From the NCBI GenBank assembly GCA_001275005.1, contig JWZX01003120.1, positions 1 to 33,579 of the forward strand: a stretch of 33,579 nucleotides of DNA, given 5' to 3'. The notes beneath the pieces are model-generated. The model made no database searches. It was not told where the DNA came from and was given only the letters and a program-made list of their open reading frames with translations. Shown here piece after piece: positions 18,703-27,985 of this stretch (positions are counted from its first letter, which is position 1; the number at the start of each line of letters is the position of its first letter). The translations under genes were made by a program, and so were the position numbers. The DNA is from Chrysochromulina tobinii. Lineage: Eukaryota > Haptophyta > Prymnesiales > Chrysochromulinaceae.

Positions 18703-18931
18703 ACGCGTGAGACCAGGATGGTCTCACCCCTTTAAGTGAGGGAATACACACCACCAAGTGTCGGCGGCATGCCTGGCATGCATGCGGGCTGTGTGAAGGT
18801 TGTTTCCTAATTTGTGTTTGACAGAAACCGTGGAAGCGCACTCCGCTCTCCCCGTCAACTTTGACGTGGCCGAGTCGATCGCACGGCCAACAAGGGGCTG
18901 CGGCGTTCAGTGGAACCCACAGTGTCAAGCG
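18703..18931 (+). repeat. 5' LTR of the copia element
   Basis: The repeat starts with ACGCGTGAGACC and ends with AGTGTCAAGCG, and both ends are shared with the 3' copy. An inner boundary TG...CA (18708-18927) is also possible. Near its start it carries a perfect 7-bp inverted repeat with a 5-base loop (18708-18726, TGAGACCAGGATGGTCTCA). Confidence 0.88.
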
Positions 18932-18938
18932 TGGTAGC
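18932..18938 (+). other. Putative primer-binding site
   Basis: TGGTAGC directly abuts the LTR end. It matches the start of the initiator-Met tRNA-complementary site used by Ty1 (TGGTAGCGCC). Only 7 bases agree, so the primer tRNA is an inference. Confidence 0.6.
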
Positions 18939-18953
18939 TACGTGGAGCTAAAA

Positions 18954-21900
18954 ATGGCTCGCCAATTCAATTCAGGAGTCGACCTGGACAAGCAGGCCGT
19001 CTCAACACCGAGGCGCAGTGGTGGGCAACTGACCCCAACCACTCAATCCACAATGCGAGTGGATGCACGGCGCACAATGCGCAGTGGCGCAGGCGAGCGG
19101 AGTCATGAACCCTCGTCATCTTCGCGTACGCTCGATACTCGACATGTGCAAGTGGACAAATCACTGGCACTCGGGGGCCTCAAGGGCTCCGGCAAGTCGA
19201 TGCCGAGCCCCGGTGCTGTCACCGATGCTCCCAAGGGGCACCAGTTGGTGACGGCCTATGAAGAGGAGCCGCAAGGGCCCTTCAAGATGAGCATCAACAC
19301 GCTCTACCAAACGACACCAATGATCTTCTACACGTTCGCGTGCGTATCTGGTCTCCTCAACATCGGAAGCCTCCTCGTGAACATGCCAGGCGTGCGCCAG
19401 AAGGTGCATGACCTGCGCTGCAAGATCATGGAGTATCTGGTGCGCAAGCAACGTGCATCGAGCAGCCAAGCGCTCGTGCTCGTGCTGAAGCTAGCTGGAT
19501 GGATGATCGTGTCCGCCACGACTGCTGCTCGCCTCAAACATGCTGCGCGACGCGCCGGCCTGCTCTCGCTTTTGAGCGATGTGCCGAGCATGCATGCCGT
19601 CCAACGTGCCCTCAAGTTCGACGACCAGATTGAGGCGCCAGATGTTCTGGAATCGGAGGCCGATTCGACACGCTCCGAACGAGAGTCCGAGAGTGATGCT
19701 GACGAGCATGCCGAACCGGCCACAGATTGGGACACGTTCTGGACGCGCAAGCCGACGCGCGACATGATCCGCACGCTCTCCTCGCAAGAAGTGGAATCCA
19801 ACAAGACGGATCTGACGGTCGCGCGCCTCGACGAGTGGATGCTCAAGTTCATGACGTTCGCTCGGCGCCGTTACCCACAGTTCGGCGAGCTGCTGGAAAT
19901 TGTGTGGACGCTTGCGGACCTCGAGGAGGCCACTTCGCTCGTCACCACTTCAGTGCTTGCGAACGATGCGAACCTGTGGGGCGCGTCCGCGCTCATGTCC
20001 GTCATTGATGTGACGAAGCCCGCCGGCAAAGTCTTCGAGACGGCGATGCTCGATGCAGAGCGTGCCATCGCTGGCACCATGTCCTCGGGCATCGAGATCG
20101 CAGTACGGATTGCTAAGTTGCTCAAGGATCGCCACACGGGTGATGAGGAGGCTGACTATCTCAAGTTCGAGGCCAAGCAGTACCTCAAGCTTGGCCAGGA
20201 CGAGAACTCCATTCGCATCGCGTTCGGCATGATCAAGTCCGACCTCTCCATCTGCCCTAAGCGCATCCGGGAGGCCCCGCATGCGTACCTTCGCTGGCTT
20301 CTCAAGAAGGCGCCGACGGAGATTACCAAGAAGTGCAAGGAGATTGAGCACCAGATCAACGTGGCTGAGCGCCGCCAAGTCGAGCCCATGTTCAACAGCG
20401 AGCTGCTCACCGTCGAAGTTCTCACCTACGAGATGATCGAGATGATCTCGGCGGCTTCGAAGGAGAACCAGATCTCGATCGTCGAGGTGGCGGCCGCTGA
20501 CAAAAAGCGCAAGCTCGCTGCGGACCGCGTCAAGATGTCTAAGAGCCCGCCGTGCGCCAACTGCGGCAGCGCTGAACATGGCTGGGGCGACTGCAAGGCA
20601 ACGACTCTTTGCGGCCTCAAATTCTGCCAGTGCGCGCGGAGCATGGCATGCTGGGTGGAAGCGGACGTGATGCCGACCAAGGACGAGCTCAAGACGGCGC
20701 AAGGGCGCAATCTTCCGGACTCGCTCATCAACAAGCTCAAGGAGACCCGCAAAGGGAAAAACAAACAGGTCTCCGCTGTGGAGATGCTCGATGCTCTCGG
20801 CACCACGACGATGCCCGATGCCCAAACTGATGGCATGCTCGGCCTCGCACTCGTTGACCTGCCGACGCCACTGATCGCGCGGATCTTTGAGCTCGTTCAG
20901 CCTACGCTCGATTCCACGCCTTCGGCCTTTGACCTCGCCACGCTGTGTCATGCCTTCAAAGCGGCTACTGGTGAGTTCATCGAGATGTCCTTCGTGGCGG
21001 ACGATGAGCGCATTGCGCTTGAACGCCAAGAGGCTCGCATCAGCGCCATCGAGGGCTCGGCCGTGCTCGAGGCGAGCGGAGTTGAGCGTGACTATAGCAT
21101 GCAATCTCCAACCTCAGTTACCAGCGATCTTGCAAACCATCGCGCCCAGCTGCCCTGGATGTCACTCGGCCTCCTCGAATGCCTCGCCATCCACTTCCAA
21201 TCGTACGTCCGCATGCAACTCGCCAAGAAGCGCGTGCGTGCTGTGCGCTCTGCACGCCTGCCCAAGCATCCGCAGGAATGCACGCAGATGAGCGCGCCAA
21301 TCGAGACGGAGGTGTGCAGCGCCAGCGTCACGGTCACACGATCGCTCATCGGTGTACCACGGCCGGCAGGACCCGTCTTCGATGGCGAGTATGCTCTGGG
21401 AGTCTGCTGCCGCGAGGTGCACACGCACACGCCCAAGTGCATTCGGCCGCGTGCTCCGACCTCGGAAGACCTCGTGCTCACCATGGTGCACGGCGCCGAA
21501 TGTGAGATCAGCCTTGCCGATCGTCACAGCGTGCCCAAAGGCATGCTCGAAGTGCAGATCGATGGCGGGGCCAATACATGCCTCATCGTCAGCCCCCTGC
21601 TCCGATCCGTGTGCCACGTTAAGCCAGGCACCTCGGGTTCTCTCGGACTCGCAGGAGCAAGCAGCATCCTCGGCCATCAGGGTGAATGCACCTTGACTCT
21701 GTATGGCGGTGCCCACGATGGGACGGCGCCGGTGGCGACCGGCGTGCTGCACGGCGTGAGTGTGGCTGCGGGCAGACGCGACCTCCTCGGCGTTTCGTGC
21801 ATCTGGACGGCGGCACGCATCGCCGTCCTTACGGAACCATGGCTGCTCGCCGTGCACCCGGCCACAGGCCGTGCAGGCCGACTCATTGCCTGGAACGGCC

Positions 21901-24900
21901 TGTACTTTCTCCATGCGGCTCTGGAGTCTGATGGCATCCGTATCATCCTCGATCGGCAGCTCAGACCGCTGGACCTGTCTAGCATGATCGAGTGCTGTGC
22001 GGTCGACGTCACGGCGCACCACACTTATGCCCTGTGGGCTGCTCGGCTCCTCGTCGACGCTGCTGCCCTCAGAAAGCACGTGGGCACGTCGTACGCGATC
22101 GATATCAAGTCCGTGCCGCCGGCGGCGGCGCGCTTCCTCGACACGTGCATGATTCGCGCGTCTACGCGGATGCGCAAACTGCCTCCAATGGAGCGCGCGC
22201 CTGCTGTGAGCCGACCGGTCACGATCGGCGAAAGCTTTCAACTCGACGGCTTCGGGCATGTGTCGTGCAAGGTCGTCGGAGGCAAGGAGACATACCAATG
22301 GCTGGCTCTCGATAGCGTCTCAGACTATGCGCACGAGATGCTGACGGCCAGCTCGGGTCAAGAGTCCCTCTTTGCGTTCCTCGACATCGTGCATGCATAC
22401 GAGACACGCCTCAAGCACTGCCCCAAAGAGCTGCGCTTCGATGCCTGCCCCGTTTGGGCCAACGAGAACGTCAACCTCTTCAAGCAGGCGATCGCCGCTC
22501 GCTACAAGTGCATCGCGATCATCGCAGCCGGAGGAGATCACAACGTCATCCCGAAGCTGGAGGCGGCCCAAGATCCCTTTACGCGCATGGCGGAGGACAT
22601 GCTGCAGCGGGCGCACAAGGAGAAGCCATTCTTCCTCCGCGCGCGTGCCTATGCAGTCCAAGTGCGCAACGACAAGTGCGCCTACGACCAGAAGGCGACT
22701 CGATTCCATCGGCACCATGCAGCACCGTCGGACGTCACGCACTACATCTTCGGTACGCTGTGCGCGGTCCTCAAGGATGGCCACAACTCGCAGCGCGCTC
22801 CTGTGGGCTCGGCCGAGCGCACCGACAACGCGCTCCTGATCGGTTACGAGCCCCTAGCTCGCAAGCGCATGCTCCTCAAGGTGGACACGCAGCAGATCAT
22901 CTACCGCAAGGACGTGCAGCCGCTCAACGAGATGGTGCTCGCGCTCGTGGGCATCCCCTCGGGAGGCGACCTCGCCACGACCGCGGTGCAGACCGATGAT
23001 CCTGGCGAGCTGGCACCCCTGCTCGCGCCAGTGCAGCCGGTGCAGCCTGTGCCTGCGCCGATCATCATTCGCGCGGCCTACGACCCGATCCCGAACGGCA
23101 CCAAGATCGAGATGGGCTTTCATGACACCAAGTCCGGCGAGCTCCGCTACTATGAGGCGACCGTGCGTGGCTCGACGGTCCTTCCAACGGGCAAATGCAT
23201 GACAGACCTCGCCTGGACTGACCCGTCCTGGGATGAGGACAAGCGCTGGCAGGGCAAGCTGTTCGACCTCGCGTCCCAATACACGCCGTGGCGTCTGCCC
23301 AAGCCGACTGCCCCGCCTGCCCTGGCGGTCCGAACGGCGCCAATTCGCGCATCGGCTCGCCTTGCTAAGCCGGTGACTGCCGCTCTCAGCGCTGCGCTCG
23401 AGACGCGCAAGACGAGCGCGACTCAGATCGCCGTGTGCAACGCGATCATCTTCCAAGCCTTCGGAGATGCTCTCGATCTGCACGTGAGTTCCCTCGAGGA
23501 GCTTGACGCCGCGCGGCAGCACATCAGCGACCTTGAAAGCAGCATGGCTCAAGGGGATCCGTACGCTGTGACCGGCCTCGACGAAGTCGCGCCCCTCGAG
23601 TGCAACGGACTGACCCTGGAGGCCTCCAAGGTGCTCAAGAACGTCGTGGAACTCACCGCCGCGGACGGCTCGCCGTACACGCTCGTCGTGCCCAAAGGCG
23701 CCCTCGCCGGGCTGCCTGACGAGGTGGAATGGGGCCTCGCCGATGCCCTCGGGCATGAGTCCGTCCTGTCTCACCCTCTCAATCGGATGGTGAAGCGCAA
23801 GGATGCCAAGGCCACCGGCGCTGTCATCGCACCGTGCGTGGTGCAACGCAGCATCAAGAAGGACCCGGCGACCAACGTCCTCATCACCCGCAAGACGCGC
23901 ATCTGTGCCGACGGCGCTCGCCTGAAGAGGATCATGCTCTCGCAGGGTAAGGAGGATTACGCCCCGACGCACGCGGTCATCTCGGACGACCTCCAGTTCA
24001 AGATGGCACTTGCGACGGCGGCCGCTGGCGACATCCAGGATGCCGACGGCAAGCTGCTCTCGCCGCTCAAGCAGGATTTCCCTCTCGACGGCACCGAGGA
24101 GTCCCTCATGAAGGAGGCCCTCCTCATCGATCAGGCGCTGCACGACCGCCTTGCCGCCGATTCGACGCTTCGCATCGTCCCGCGATCGACGGCAAGCTCT
24201 GATTTCAAGAACGCCTACGTGAAGGCGAAGCGCTTGCGCCCAGTTGGCTTCCTCGACACGGTCACGCCCATGTTCGATGACGAAGGCGACCGCCTGTGCT
24301 ACGAACTCGGTGCTCCGATCTGGGGTGAGGCGCCCGCCGGAAATGAGTGGGAGCAAGATCGCAACGGCAAGATGCGGGCGGCCGGCCTCACGGAGAGCCT
24401 CGAAGTGCCCGGCCTTTGGTACATCGTCGACGCTGCCGTGGACAGCCGCCTCGCGATCATCACCAACGTCGACGACCTCTTCTACACTGAGACGGGCAAC
24501 CGCAACTACGTGCTCACCAACCGCGTCATCAAGTCCTTCAAGGGGGCCTACGGCGAGGACCAGATCACGGTCAAGTACAAGCCCACCTCCTGGAAGGGAT
24601 ACAAGATCGACTGGTCCAAGGATGGGTCTGTTGTCACCATCTCCATGGCTGCCCATGCCGTGGCCCTCGCGCTTGACTGGGTGCCCGAGCTTCTCGACCC
24701 GAGCGTGCCCACGCCGAGTGACATCCTCACGGGCATGAAGCTTCAGGAGGCGTGCGATCGCCTCACCATGCAGGACCCGCGACCCCTCAAGATGAGCCCT
24801 GACGAGAAGGCCACCCAGCAGATCTGCGGTGGCACCAAGTACATCGAGCAGGGCTGCATGCCACGCATGACGCTCATGCAGCACCGCCTCTCGTGCGTCG

Positions 24901-25571
24901 CCTCCGGGGCTGTGCAGCCCCTCGGCAAGCAGGTAGCGCGCTCGCTCGTGGCCTGCATCTACAAGCACCGGCACGAGGGCATCACGTATGGCGGCAACCT
25001 CAACCTTCGCAAGACGATCAAGGGCGGCATGTACGCGCAGCTCGATCTTGCCGACGGCGCTCCCTCCGACATCGAGGTGCACGGCGATGCGACGGTCGAC
25101 GATCGCTCTGTCTACGCGGCTGCAGTCACCTGCAACGGCGGCGCTGTGCTGCACATGGTCAAGAAGCTAAGCACCGCCTCCATCATCAACGATGAGTCCT
25201 CGTGCGAGAATGAAAGCGTCGCGACCAGCCGTTGCTCGCACTTTGCTGTGTACGCCCGAGCGGTCGCGACCGCCTTTGGCATGCCCCCGACGGCGCCGAC
25301 CATCGTTGGCACGGACAACTCGGCTAACCTCACGCTCAGCGCGGGTTCGGCCACGCCCGGACGCGCGAAGCACGCCCTGCGCAGGTGGGCGGCAATTCGC
25401 ATGCGAGTCGCCAGCGGCGCGTGCCGCGTCGTCAAAGTCGATACTGACTCCATGCCGGTCGACTTCATGACAAAGCACAAGGGCCGCAAGCTCATCGACG
25501 CGTCGGTCGCGTATCTCACCAACTCTCGCAACCGCGTCGAGTCCGACGCGGGCGAGGTGGAGGGCGCTTGA
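18954..25571 (+). CDS. Copia gag-pol polyprotein
   Basis: From the ATG at 18954, just after the primer-binding site, the polyprotein has 2,205 residues; the frame is open further back into the LTR. The long Gag region ends with a zinc knuckle at about 534-547 (CANCGSAEHGWGDC, C-x2-C-x4-H-x4-C). The aspartic protease site is IDGGANT at about 869-874. Integrase catalytic residues are read as Asp1098, Asp1163 and Glu1203, spaced D-x64-D-x39-E. The reverse transcriptase has Asp1750 (SSDFKNAYVKAK) and the NVDDLF motif with Asp1840-Asp1841. RNase H candidates are Asp2045 (VHGDATVDD), Glu2085 or Glu2087, and Asp2121 (GTDNSANL). Function: copying element RNA into DNA and inserting it. Gag and Pol lie in one frame without a frameshift site, as in plant copia elements. 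The Gag is unusually long, with a hydrophobic stretch (MIFYTFACVSGLLNIGSLLV) near residue 120. Confidence 0.93.
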   Translation: MARQFNSGVDLDKQAVSTPRRSGGQLTPTTQSTMRVDARRTMRSGAGERSHEPSSSSRTLDTRHVQVDKSLALGGLKGSGKSMPSPGAVTDAPKGHQLVTAYEEEPQGPFKMSINTLYQTTPMIFYTFACVSGLLNIGSLLVNMPGVRQKVHDLRCKIMEYLVRKQRASSSQALVLVLKLAGWMIVSATTAARLKHAARRAGLLSLLSDVPSMHAVQRALKFDDQIEAPDVLESEADSTRSERESESDADEHAEPATDWDTFWTRKPTRDMIRTLSSQEVESNKTDLTVARLDEWMLKFMTFARRRYPQFGELLEIVWTLADLEEATSLVTTSVLANDANLWGASALMSVIDVTKPAGKVFETAMLDAERAIAGTMSSGIEIAVRIAKLLKDRHTGDEEADYLKFEAKQYLKLGQDENSIRIAFGMIKSDLSICPKRIREAPHAYLRWLLKKAPTEITKKCKEIEHQINVAERRQVEPMFNSELLTVEVLTYEMIEMISAASKENQISIVEVAAADKKRKLAADRVKMSKSPPCANCGSAEHGWGDCKATTLCGLKFCQCARSMACWVEADVMPTKDELKTAQGRNLPDSLINKLKETRKGKNKQVSAVEMLDALGTTTMPDAQTDGMLGLALVDLPTPLIARIFELVQPTLDSTPSAFDLATLCHAFKAATGEFIEMSFVADDERIALERQEARISAIEGSAVLEASGVERDYSMQSPTSVTSDLANHRAQLPWMSLGLLECLAIHFQSYVRMQLAKKRVRAVRSARLPKHPQECTQMSAPIETEVCSASVTVTRSLIGVPRPAGPVFDGEYALGVCCREVHTHTPKCIRPRAPTSEDLVLTMVHGAECEISLADRHSVPKGMLEVQIDGGANTCLIVSPLLRSVCHVKPGTSGSLGLAGASSILGHQGECTLTLYGGAHDGTAPVATGVLHGVSVAAGRRDLLGVSCIWTAARIAVLTEPWLLAVHPATGRAGRLIAWNGLYFLHAALESDGIRIILDRQLRPLDLSSMIECCAVDVTAHHTYALWAARLLVDAAALRKHVGTSYAIDIKSVPPAAARFLDTCMIRASTRMRKLPPMERAPAVSRPVTIGESFQLDGFGHVSCKVVGGKETYQWLALDSVSDYAHEMLTASSGQESLFAFLDIVHAYETRLKHCPKELRFDACPVWANENVNLFKQAIAARYKCIAIIAAGGDHNVIPKLEAAQDPFTRMAEDMLQRAHKEKPFFLRARAYAVQVRNDKCAYDQKATRFHRHHAAPSDVTHYIFGTLCAVLKDGHNSQRAPVGSAERTDNALLIGYEPLARKRMLLKVDTQQIIYRKDVQPLNEMVLALVGIPSGGDLATTAVQTDDPGELAPLLAPVQPVQPVPAPIIIRAAYDPIPNGTKIEMGFHDTKSGELRYYEATVRGSTVLPTGKCMTDLAWTDPSWDEDKRWQGKLFDLASQYTPWRLPKPTAPPALAVRTAPIRASARLAKPVTAALSAALETRKTSATQIAVCNAIIFQAFGDALDLHVSSLEELDAARQHISDLESSMAQGDPYAVTGLDEVAPLECNGLTLEASKVLKNVVELTAADGSPYTLVVPKGALAGLPDEVEWGLADALGHESVLSHPLNRMVKRKDAKATGAVIAPCVVQRSIKKDPATNVLITRKTRICADGARLKRIMLSQGKEDYAPTHAVISDDLQFKMALATAAAGDIQDADGKLLSPLKQDFPLDGTEESLMKEALLIDQALHDRLAADSTLRIVPRSTASSDFKNAYVKAKRLRPVGFLDTVTPMFDDEGDRLCYELGAPIWGEAPAGNEWEQDRNGKMRAAGLTESLEVPGLWYIVDAAVDSRLAIITNVDDLFYTETGNRNYVLTNRVIKSFKGAYGEDQITVKYKPTSWKGYKIDWSKDGSVVTISMAAHAVALALDWVPELLDPSVPTPSDILTGMKLQEACDRLTMQDPRPLKMSPDEKATQQICGGTKYIEQGCMPRMTLMQHRLSCVASGAVQPLGKQVARSLVACIYKHRHEGITYGGNLNLRKTIKGGMYAQLDLADGAPSDIEVHGDATVDDRSVYAAAVTCNGGAVLHMVKKLSTASIINDESSCENESVATSRCSHFAVYARAVATAFGMPPTAPTIVGTDNSANLTLSAGSATPGRAKHALRRWAAIRMRVASGACRVVKVDTDSMPVDFMTKHKGRKLIDASVAYLTNSRNRVESDAGEVEGA

Positions 25572-25590
25572 GCGGTACAGGGCCGTCACA

Positions 25591-25604
25591 TTGGGGGGGA
25601 CGCG
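25591..25604 (+). other. Upstream duplicate of the polypurine-tract junction
   Basis: The 14-base string ttgggggggacgcg, identical to the sequence that primes and begins the 3' LTR (25833-25846), also occurs 20 bp after the gag-pol stop, 242 bp upstream of the real LTR start. Confidence 0.75.
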
Positions 25605-25715
25605 GTGCACCGAAGCACTGCCGTACCTACAAGAGCTCGTGCACACGGCAAAACATCGAGCGGGCCTCTGGGCCATGCGCTTGAAAGCGACGTCGGTGAC
25701 GGGCTCGGGAACAGA

Positions 25716-25798
25716 CGCCTAGGGACCGCTGAAGTACCAGGCGACATCGCAACAGGTCGCCTCGGGACCACTGAGGTACCAGGCGACATCGCAACAGG
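25716..25798. repeat. 42-bp tandem repeat in the 3' untranslated part of the element
   Basis: Two copies of a 42-bp-period unit lie at 25716-25756 and 25758-25798, differing at only a few positions and both ending in caggcgacatcgcaacagg. They sit between the polyprotein stop and the 3' LTR. Confidence 0.9.
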
Positions 25799-25832
25799 GA
25801 ACGACAATGCCAACGCCATCAAGGACGTCGGA

Positions 25833-25841
25833 TTGGGGGGG
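25833..25841 (+). other. Polypurine tract of the copia element
   Basis: Seven consecutive G residues (25835-25841) directly precede the 3' LTR, the place expected for the plus-strand DNA primer. It is G-only rather than a mixed A/G tract. Confidence 0.65.
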
Positions 25842-26071
25842 ACGCGTGAGACCGGGATGGTCTCACCCCTCTACGTGAGGGAATACACACCGCAAGTGTC
25901 GGCGGCATGCCTGGCATGCATGCGGGTTTGTCGGAAGGTGTTTCCTAATTTGTGTTTGACAAAGCTGTGGAGCAAAAGCCCGCCGCACCCCGCGTCCGCA
26001 TCGACGCGGTCAGGCCGACCGTGCACCCGATCAGGGGCTGCAGCGACCAGTGGGATCCGCAGTGTCAAGCG
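25842..26071 (+). repeat. 3' LTR of the copia element
   Basis: It is collinear with the 5' LTR. It keeps the inverted repeat at its start (25847-25865), with one loop base changed and the stem intact. The stretch from about 25965 to 26030 is much more divergent from the 5' copy than either end. Confidence 0.88.
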
Positions 26072-26466
26072 GCTAAAGGTGTTGAGCCCTGTAGTGTACT
26101 AGACTTAGCAAGACTTTGTTCGGAAAAAGGTGGGCAACCGGCAAGAGCTAAGCGCGACGAACTTGACCGCGGAGACCTGAGACCTTCTGAGTCCAGGCCC
26201 ACATCGCATAGATACATAGTTAGGGTCCCTACACCGAGGTAACAATCGTGTCTCAGTCTTAGGAGTCTGTTCTGATCCAGATCGAGGATCCTACTTCCTA
26301 CCGGTACCGCGATTGCCGCGGTCTTCTTGCGCAGCGACGGGGCAGACTCGAAGACCGCACATCGAGCATCGTGGCAAACACTGCTGGTGATTGTGCCCGC
26401 CACGGCGCGAGAATGCCAGTGTCTGATTGAGATACCGAGAAGCGCAGACGAAGACCGGGGGGTGGC
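26072..26466. other. Region between the 3' LTR and the elongase stop, no gene seen
   Basis: About 395 bp hold only short open frames without protein-like features. It should include the 3' untranslated region of the elongase gene, whose stop is at 26467-26469. Confidence 0.5.
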
Positions 26467-27748
26467 TCATTTGGCCTTGAGGTCAGACTTGGGGGTGGAC
26501 TCGACGCGCCCTTTGATGGTCGCGTCGGCCGCGGAGGCGAGGGTGTCCGACTCGGCCTTTGCCTTCACTGGCTTCCCGCCCTTTTTGTTGAACACGTAGT
26601 TCTCGAGGAAGAGCTGCGCGGAGGAGACACTCAGAGGCGATCAGAGGCGATCGCAGGCAATCAGAAGCAAGTGCATGCAATCAGAGATCATCAAAGGAAG
26701 GCTGTGCAATCAAAGACGTTGCCTGTCGCACCTGCAAGAAGAGAAAAAAGTACGAGACGTACATGGCAAGGCCGAAGCCGCTGTTGACAAGGCTCACGTA
26801 GCAGACTCGGCCCTGTGCGTGGTAGATGACCGACGAGACGGTGACTGCGATCCCAAAGACCATCTGGGTGAGCTGGAGGGTCGTAATGAGCATCGCGAAC
26901 TTCTTGGCGAACTTGCGCCCGCGCTCGCCCGTCTGTGACGCGAGGGCCGAAGAAATCACGTGGTGAGCGCGCGTGGTGGTAAACGAGCGTCGTGCTGAGC
27001 ATCACCAGCTGGGCAGTCGTGTGCATGAGCGCCGTGCTGGGCGCACCTGCGTGAGCCCAAAGTAAAAGTACATGATAGAGTGGACACCGTAGTTCATCGA
27101 TGCGAACCAGAGGCCAGTGCCGATGCGCGCGGAGTACGCATGCCAGCAGTAGAGCAGCACCGAAAGGTGGTGGTACCAGTGCAGCAGGATCACAGGCGAC
27201 TTGCGCACAAGAAGGAAGAAGGTGTCCACTAGCTCTGCAAGCTTCGAGTAAATGAAGAGGCAGACGAAGAGGCCGCTGTAGCCGTAGCCGTACGACGTGG
27301 CGTGCGCGCAGACGGACGGGTACCAGCCACGCGAGAGCAGGCCCGCGTCCGAGCCCACCAGGAACTTGGGCCAGCACGCGATGCAACCCGCAAGCGAGAA
27401 GATCGAGAGGAAAAAGTTCCAGCAGATCACCCAGTTCTGGAGCCGGAACTTTTCGCGCTTGGCCATGTACGACTTGAGGCCGACGATCATGACGAGATAG
27501 AACGCGCCCGCGACGAGCGCCACCTCCCAGTGCTCGGACGTCCATCGCGTCCACCAGTACCCGTCGAAGATCTGGGCCTCCTCGATGTTCTGTGGTGGAA
27601 GAACGTCGCACTTGATCGGGTAGTGCGGGGTGAGACCTTGGACGAAGGCATCCTGGTTGATCGAGTCGAAGGTGTAGTACAGGCACTCGGTCGTCTGCAG
27701 GGCCTTGTTACTGTACAGCGGAAAAGGCTCGGGCGACGCCTTATCCAT
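26467..27748 (-). CDS. ELO-family very-long-chain fatty acid elongase (three exons)
   Basis: Exons are 27748-27047, 26932-26732 and 26613-26467; both introns are phase 0. The spliced protein has 349 residues. ELO enzymes are ER membrane condensing enzymes that add malonyl-CoA carbons to acyl-CoA. Family signatures seen: KLAELVDTFFLLVRKSPVIL, the catalytic HWYHH box (His190 first), NYGVHSIMYFYFGLTQ and LQLTQMVFG. HWYHH with NYGVH resembles the ELOVL3/6 group acting on saturated or monounsaturated chains, rather than HVYHH-type polyunsaturated elongases; the substrate assignment is inference. Several hydrophobic helices are visible, and the C-terminus is Lys-rich (ENYVFNKKGGKP then ends DLKAK), consistent with an ER retention signal. 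The frame is open upstream of 27748, but the homology starts at MDKASPEPF. Confidence 0.92.
26614..26731 (-). other. Intron 2 of the elongase gene
   Basis: The donor is TTGCAG|GTGCGA and the acceptor CCGCGCAG|CTC; 118 nt, phase 0. Splicing joins YFFLFLQ to LFLENYVFNKK, the expected ELO C-terminus. Confidence 0.9.
26631..26690. repeat. Degenerate 10-bp tandem repeat inside elongase intron 2
   Basis: Six consecutive 10-bp units resemble tcagaggcga; the first two are identical and later ones drift (tcgcaggcaa, tcagaagcaa, gtgcatgcaa, tcagagatca). Confidence 0.8.
26933..27046 (-). other. Intron 1 of the elongase gene
   Basis: The donor is ACGCAG|GTGCGC and the acceptor GTCACAG|ACG; 114 nt, phase 0. 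Splicing joins YFGLTQ to TGERGRKFAKKF and keeps the ELO homology collinear. Confidence 0.88.
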
Positions 27749-27985
27749 TTTTTTTGCGCTGGCCACCGACGAAGACCTGTACCACGTGTGAACGTTAACA
27801 CGCCAGACACAACTGACACCTTCACACACGCAGGTGCTCGAGGTCTGCCCCTTGGGTAAGCGCGCGTCTCGCGACCAGATTATCGAGTGACGACTCCCTG
27901 TAGTTTTCAACCACTCTGACGAGGGGCCTCGCGAAGAGGTCAAACAGCGCCTCCGCATTCTGCCGGTGCGCTTCCTCCTCGCCGC

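Larger units (their letters stand above)
18703..26071 (+). mobile_element. Ty1/copia-type LTR retrotransposon, structurally complete
   Basis: Two direct repeats of about 230 bp (18703-18931 and 25842-26071) flank a primer-binding site, a single gag-pol frame (18954-25571) and a G-rich polypurine tract. The order protease, integrase, reverse transcriptase, RNase H defines the copia superfamily. I could not define a target-site duplication: the bases flanking the two LTRs (aggc on the left, gcta on the right) do not match cleanly. The coding frame has no stop or frameshift over 6.6 kb. By contrast, the LTRs share strong identity only in their first roughly 85 bp, a block in the middle and the last 40 bp. 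There is no sign of an envelope gene. Confidence 0.93.

Noticed and set aside
21162-22298. 378-residue minus-strand frame within the copia element
   Set aside because: Antisense shadow of the protease/integrase region, rich in Arg/His/Ala with no recognisable motif.
22854-25154. 766-residue open frame on the minus strand opposite the copia pol region
   Set aside because: It is the antisense of reverse transcriptase and integrase codons. High GC at third positions leaves long antisense frames open, and its text has no domain pattern.
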